From a bacterium (GTDB taxonomy: Bacteria > UBA9089 > CG2-30-40-21): DNA of 14,476 bases. Where the stretch lies: positions 1-14,476 of the forward strand of contig JAHIZN010000135.1 in assembly GCA_018814245.1 (NCBI GenBank). The letters are read 5' to 3'. Under the pieces are notes generated by a model. That model ran no database searches, had not been told where the DNA came from, and saw nothing but the letters and a program-made list of their open reading frames with translations. The translations under genes were made by a program, and so were the position numbers. Below, piece after piece: positions 12,035-14,476 of this stretch (the first letter of the stretch is position 1; each line of letters begins with the position of its first letter).

Positions 12035-12857
12035 TCCCTATATGCCACATCTGGCAAAAATAATCAGAATAATTCCTCAGATAGATGATGTCAGGCTTTT
12101 TCAGATAAGGCTTGAAGATGAAAAAATAAGGAATGAGTTCAGGCATAGACCAGGACAATTTGTGATGATCTCTGTTCTGGGTACAGGTGAGGCACCCATC
12201 TCCATATCATCCTCACCTACAAGAACAGGGATTATAGAGCTTTGCATCAGAAAAGCCGGCAAGGTGACAGATGCCTTATTCAGATTAAAAGAAAATGCCG
12301 TAATTGGGATAAGGGGACCATACGGTAATGGCTATTTTATGGAAAGGATTAAGGGAAATAATCTCTTGATTGTGGCTGGCGGTATTGGTATGGCTCCATT
12401 GCGGTCATTACTCTGGTACAGCCTTGACAATCGGGACGATTTTAAGGATATAATCCTGATGTACGGCACAAAAACCCCAAACGAAATGCTTTTTAAGGAT
12501 GAGCTTTTTTCTCTTTTAGATAGAGGGGATATTAAATGTCTCCTGACTGTAGATAAGGATGACACAGGCACATGGAAGACAAATGTTGGGGTTGTAACAA
12601 GATTATTTGATATGATCAGCCTTTCACCTGAAACCACATATGCAGCCATTTGCGGCCCGCCGATTATGTATCAATTTGTCTTGCAAAAGCTTATTGAATG
12701 CGGTTTTTCCAAGAATAGAATCATGATGTCCTTAGAAAGAAGGATGCAGTGTGGTATTGGTAAGTGTCTTCATTGCAGCGTGGGACATAAGTATACCTGT
12801 ACCGATGGACCTATATTTACCTATTGGGATGTTATGAATATGCAGGAAGTAGTCTAG
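12027..12857 (+). CDS. hydG: Sulfhydrogenase gamma subunit, FAD/NAD(P) and 2Fe-2S oxidoreductase (HydG-like)
   Basis: A protein of 276 residues of the ferredoxin-NADP reductase superfamily. The FAD domain has RPGQFVMIS (41-49) and EAPISISSSP (55-64). The NAD(P) domain has VAGGIGMAPLRSLLW (116-130) and ICGPP (208-212). Near the end ERRMQCGIGKCLHCSVGHKY contains Cys242, 247, 250, with Cys258 beyond, the ligands of the 2Fe-2S centre. In sulfhydrogenases this subunit exchanges electrons with NAD(P)H; AsrB and PyrK have the same fold, but ELCIRKAGKVTDALFRLK and the link to hydB favour HydG. I chose ATG 12027 inside the hydB end (8-base overlap, GGGAG upstream) over longer starts. A GGGCAGAC hairpin begins four bases after the stop. 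Confidence 0.82.
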   Translation: MTNPYMPHLAKIIRIIPQIDDVRLFQIRLEDEKIRNEFRHRPGQFVMISVLGTGEAPISISSSPTRTGIIELCIRKAGKVTDALFRLKENAVIGIRGPYGNGYFMERIKGNNLLIVAGGIGMAPLRSLLWYSLDNRDDFKDIILMYGTKTPNEMLFKDELFSLLDRGDIKCLLTVDKDDTGTWKTNVGVVTRLFDMISLSPETTYAAICGPPIMYQFVLQKLIECGFSKNRIMMSLERRMQCGIGKCLHCSVGHKYTCTDGPIFTYWDVMNMQEVV

Positions 12858-12860
12858 TAG

Positions 12861-12882
12861 GGGCAGACCTATGTGTCTGCCC
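12861..12882 (+). repeat. GGGCAGAC hairpin repeat, copy 3, just after hydG
   Basis: GGGCAGAC (12861-12868) and GTCTGCCC (12875-12882) form a perfect 8-bp stem with a 6-nt loop. It has no T-run but stands four bases after the hydG stop, where it could protect the mRNA end or slow transcription. It is the same repeat as at 10876-10897 in the opposite orientation. Confidence 0.65.
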
Positions 12883-12936
12883 TGATAAGCAGAAAATTCA
12901 CAAAGAAAATATTAAACTGAAAATGGGGTATAGGAC

Positions 12937-14226
12937 ATGGAACAACGATTAAAAACCATTCATAAAATAATAAACGGTGATAGCAGGCAAATGAACCTTT
13001 TGCCTGATGAATCGGTTCATTTGGGCATTACTTCACCCCCTTATTGGCAATTAAAAGACTATGGGACAGAAACACAAATCGGTTTTCACGAAAGTTATGA
13101 AAGTTATATTAACAACTTAAATCTTGTCTGGAAAGAGTGCCACAGGGTGTTGCATCCCGGTTGCCGACTTTGTATTAATATTGGGGATCAGTTTGCCCGT
13201 TCGGTTTATTATGGACGATATAAGGTAATTCCAATCAGAACAGAAATAATTAAATTCTGTGAAACCATAGGCTTTGATTATATGGGAGCAGTTATTTGGC
13301 AAAAAGTAACAACTTGCAATACGACTGGCGGTGCCACCATAATGGGCAGCTTTCCATACCCTCGGAACGGAATCTTAAAGATTGACTATGAATTTATCCT
13401 GCTTTTTAAGAAACTGGGAGACTCGCCCAAACCAACCAAAGAACAGAAAGAGCTTTCTATAATGACGAAAGAAGAATGGAACACTTACTTTGCAGGTCAT
13501 TGGAATTTTGCAGGGGCAAAACAGGATGGACATATCGCAATGTTTCCTGAAGAATTGCCTACTCGACTGATAAAAATGTTTTCTTTTTCCGGCGAAACGG
13601 TTTTGGACCCGTTTCTCGGTAGCGGAACAACTTCGATTGCTGCCTGTAATTTATGGCGTAATTCGGTTGGTTACGAAATCAACCCGGATTTTATTTCCAT
13701 AGTCAAAGAGAAACTCAATGTTAAACAATCTGATCCTGCAGGAACAGAATATATGTTCCTAAAAGATAGGGTTAATACTGACCTGAGTATAAAAATTAAG
13801 AAACAGCCTTATATCTTCAAAGACTCTCTCAAATTTGATAAGAAGATTGACCCCAAGAAGCTTCAATTTGGTTCAAAAATTGATAAAAACAGTGAAGAAA
13901 GGGAGGTATATTATTCAGTCAAAGAAATAATTAGCCCTGAGTTGGTCAAGCTTAACAACGATTTGGTTGTTCGTTTGCTTGGCGTAAAGGAAAAGAAATC
14001 TGTTAATGGACAAGCACTCAAATTTCTGCTTGAAAAAACAAAGGGTCAAAGGGTGTTTATGAAGTTTGATAATCAGAAATATGATGAACAAAACCATCTT
14101 CTTTGTTATCTCTACTTAAAAAACAAAACCTTTATAAATGCCCATATAATCAAAGAAGGATTAGTCGATGTTGATAACTCTATAGACTTTAGATATAAGG
14201 ACAAATTCTTAAGTCTTGGAGGATAA
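12937..14226 (+). CDS. Beta-class DNA (N4-cytosine/N6-adenine) methyltransferase with degenerate SNase-like C-terminal domain
   Basis: A protein of 429 residues. The methyltransferase domain (about 1-262) has motif IV, TSPPYW, at 32-37 and motif I, LDPFLGSGTT, at 223-232. This order (IV before I) defines the beta class, and SPPY points to N4-cytosine more than adenine. The last 90 residues (about 335-425: LNNDLVVRLLGV, GQALKFLLEKTKGQRVFMKF, HLLCYLYLKNKTFINAHIIK, EGLVDV) follow the staphylococcal nuclease fold. Arg346 matches the catalytic R35, but the positions of D40, E43 and R87 carry Lys351, Lys354 and a His/Leu, so cleavage is unlikely; DNA or RNA binding is more plausible. TAGGA precedes the ATG. 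A restriction-enzyme-like stump follows after one base. Confidence 0.88.
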   Translation: MEQRLKTIHKIINGDSRQMNLLPDESVHLGITSPPYWQLKDYGTETQIGFHESYESYINNLNLVWKECHRVLHPGCRLCINIGDQFARSVYYGRYKVIPIRTEIIKFCETIGFDYMGAVIWQKVTTCNTTGGATIMGSFPYPRNGILKIDYEFILLFKKLGDSPKPTKEQKELSIMTKEEWNTYFAGHWNFAGAKQDGHIAMFPEELPTRLIKMFSFSGETVLDPFLGSGTTSIAACNLWRNSVGYEINPDFISIVKEKLNVKQSDPAGTEYMFLKDRVNTDLSIKIKKQPYIFKDSLKFDKKIDPKKLQFGSKIDKNSEEREVYYSVKEIISPELVKLNNDLVVRLLGVKEKKSVNGQALKFLLEKTKGQRVFMKFDNQKYDEQNHLLCYLYLKNKTFINAHIIKEGLVDVDNSIDFRYKDKFLSLGG

Positions 14227-14227
14227 A

Positions 14228-14359
14228 ATGGCTAAAGAATGGATATTAAACAGTGCAATGAACAGGTTTCAATTAAATTTCAAAAGGAATGTTGGTCCAA
14301 CTTCTGAAAGCATTCGGCAGTGTGTACCAAAAACGATCCACCTGTGCGGTTGTGGATAA
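14228..14359 (+). pseudogene. Truncated N-terminus of a type II restriction endonuclease
   Basis: A frame of 43 codons, MAKEWILNSAMNRFQLNFKR and then NVGPTSESIRQCVPKT, ends in unrelated text and a stop. The ATG lies one base after the methyltransferase stop, with GGAGG at 14218-14222, so it was translated as the second gene of the pair. The start resembles, from memory, type II endonucleases of the TdeIII/MjaII group, whose genes sit beside methyltransferases like this one. After PKT the family similarity ends, and the DNA beyond (14360-14417) shows no coding sign. The remaining 200 or more residues, including any catalytic site, are missing. Confidence 0.6.
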
Positions 14360-14417
14360 TTGCATCAAGCCTCGTTAGTCAGCAGCTATTGCAACGAGAA
14401 AAGGTAGCACCTCTGGC

Positions 14418-14476
14418 GGAGAAAGAACCACAAAGGGTGTAAACTTAGGAAAAATAATTGCAGCGAAACAGGAATA
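14418..14476 (+). mobile_element. MITE-like element, copy D (cut by window end)
   Basis: GGAGAAAGAACCACAAAGGG and TGTAAAC begin the left terminal repeat. The interior AAAATAATTGCAGCGAAACA then matches copy B base for base over about 22 positions. The right end lies beyond the window. It stands 59 bases after the stop of the restriction-enzyme stump. Confidence 0.75.

Noticed and set aside
10997..12857. Anaerobic sulfite reductase AsrA-AsrB
   Set aside because: Same folds, but the motifs between the two FeS clusters (AGGHNFR) and in the flavin subunit fit sulfhydrogenase HydB-HydG better, and no asrC follows.

Overview
The window is AT-rich bacterial chromosome (no phage, plasmid or eukaryotic signals). 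It mixes ordinary housekeeping genes with a dense load of small repeats and decayed mobile DNA. The hydrogenase-type FeS and flavin subunits, the TraR/DksA-lspA-lgt block and the many short intergenic repeats fit an anaerobic, poorly characterised bacterial lineage. I cannot place it more precisely from sequence alone, and no rRNA or tRNA gene is visible.

Bases 1-3820 look like part of an integron cassette array without its integrase in view (a CALIN-like segment). All genes lie on the + strand and are small: the end of a YgiT/MqsA-type zinc-finger antitoxin, a PIN toxin with partner, an unknown 205-aa protein with a weak HEPN-like motif, a second PIN toxin with a 57-aa partner, and HigB-HigA. 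Between them are folded sites with the attC layout (RYYYAAC ... GTTRRRY, imperfect inverted arms, single extrahelical bases). Three of these sites also share a leader of about 60 bp. Between about 3812 and 4757, on the - strand, lies a wrecked insertion sequence. Its DDE transposase carries two frameshifts and lacks its N-terminus, and it runs in frame into the last third of an ExeA-like AAA ATPase. One edge meets the last attC-like repeat and the other meets a MITE remnant.

Bases 4900-10620 hold housekeeping genes. lemA is on + and ends in a heptanucleotide tandem repeat. On - are, in transcription order, a TraR/DksA zinc-finger regulator (with a good sigma70-type promoter), lspA, lgt, a LysM/coiled-coil membrane protein, yajC and a left-handed beta-helix acyltransferase. 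Lgt and LspA are the first two enzymes of lipoprotein maturation; YajC belongs to the Sec accessory complex; the LysM protein probably sits in the envelope. The gaps carry a MITE-like family (28-29 bp terminal inverted repeats containing ACAAAGGGTGTAA; four copies in the window), period-7 tandem repeats, GGGCAGAC hairpins and a roughly 150-bp nested palindrome at 5736-5885.

Bases 10720-14476 are on +. A near-consensus promoter precedes a truncated 41-codon reading frame. After another heptad array come hydB-hydG, the electron-transfer half of a cytosolic sulfhydrogenase-type NiFe hydrogenase, without the catalytic subunits. A beta-class DNA methyltransferase follows, with a C-terminal staphylococcal-nuclease-like domain that has lost its catalytic residues. 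Directly after it, translationally coupled, is a 43-codon stump that looks like the start of a type II restriction endonuclease. The restriction-modification pair therefore appears to have lost its nuclease. The window ends inside a fourth MITE copy.
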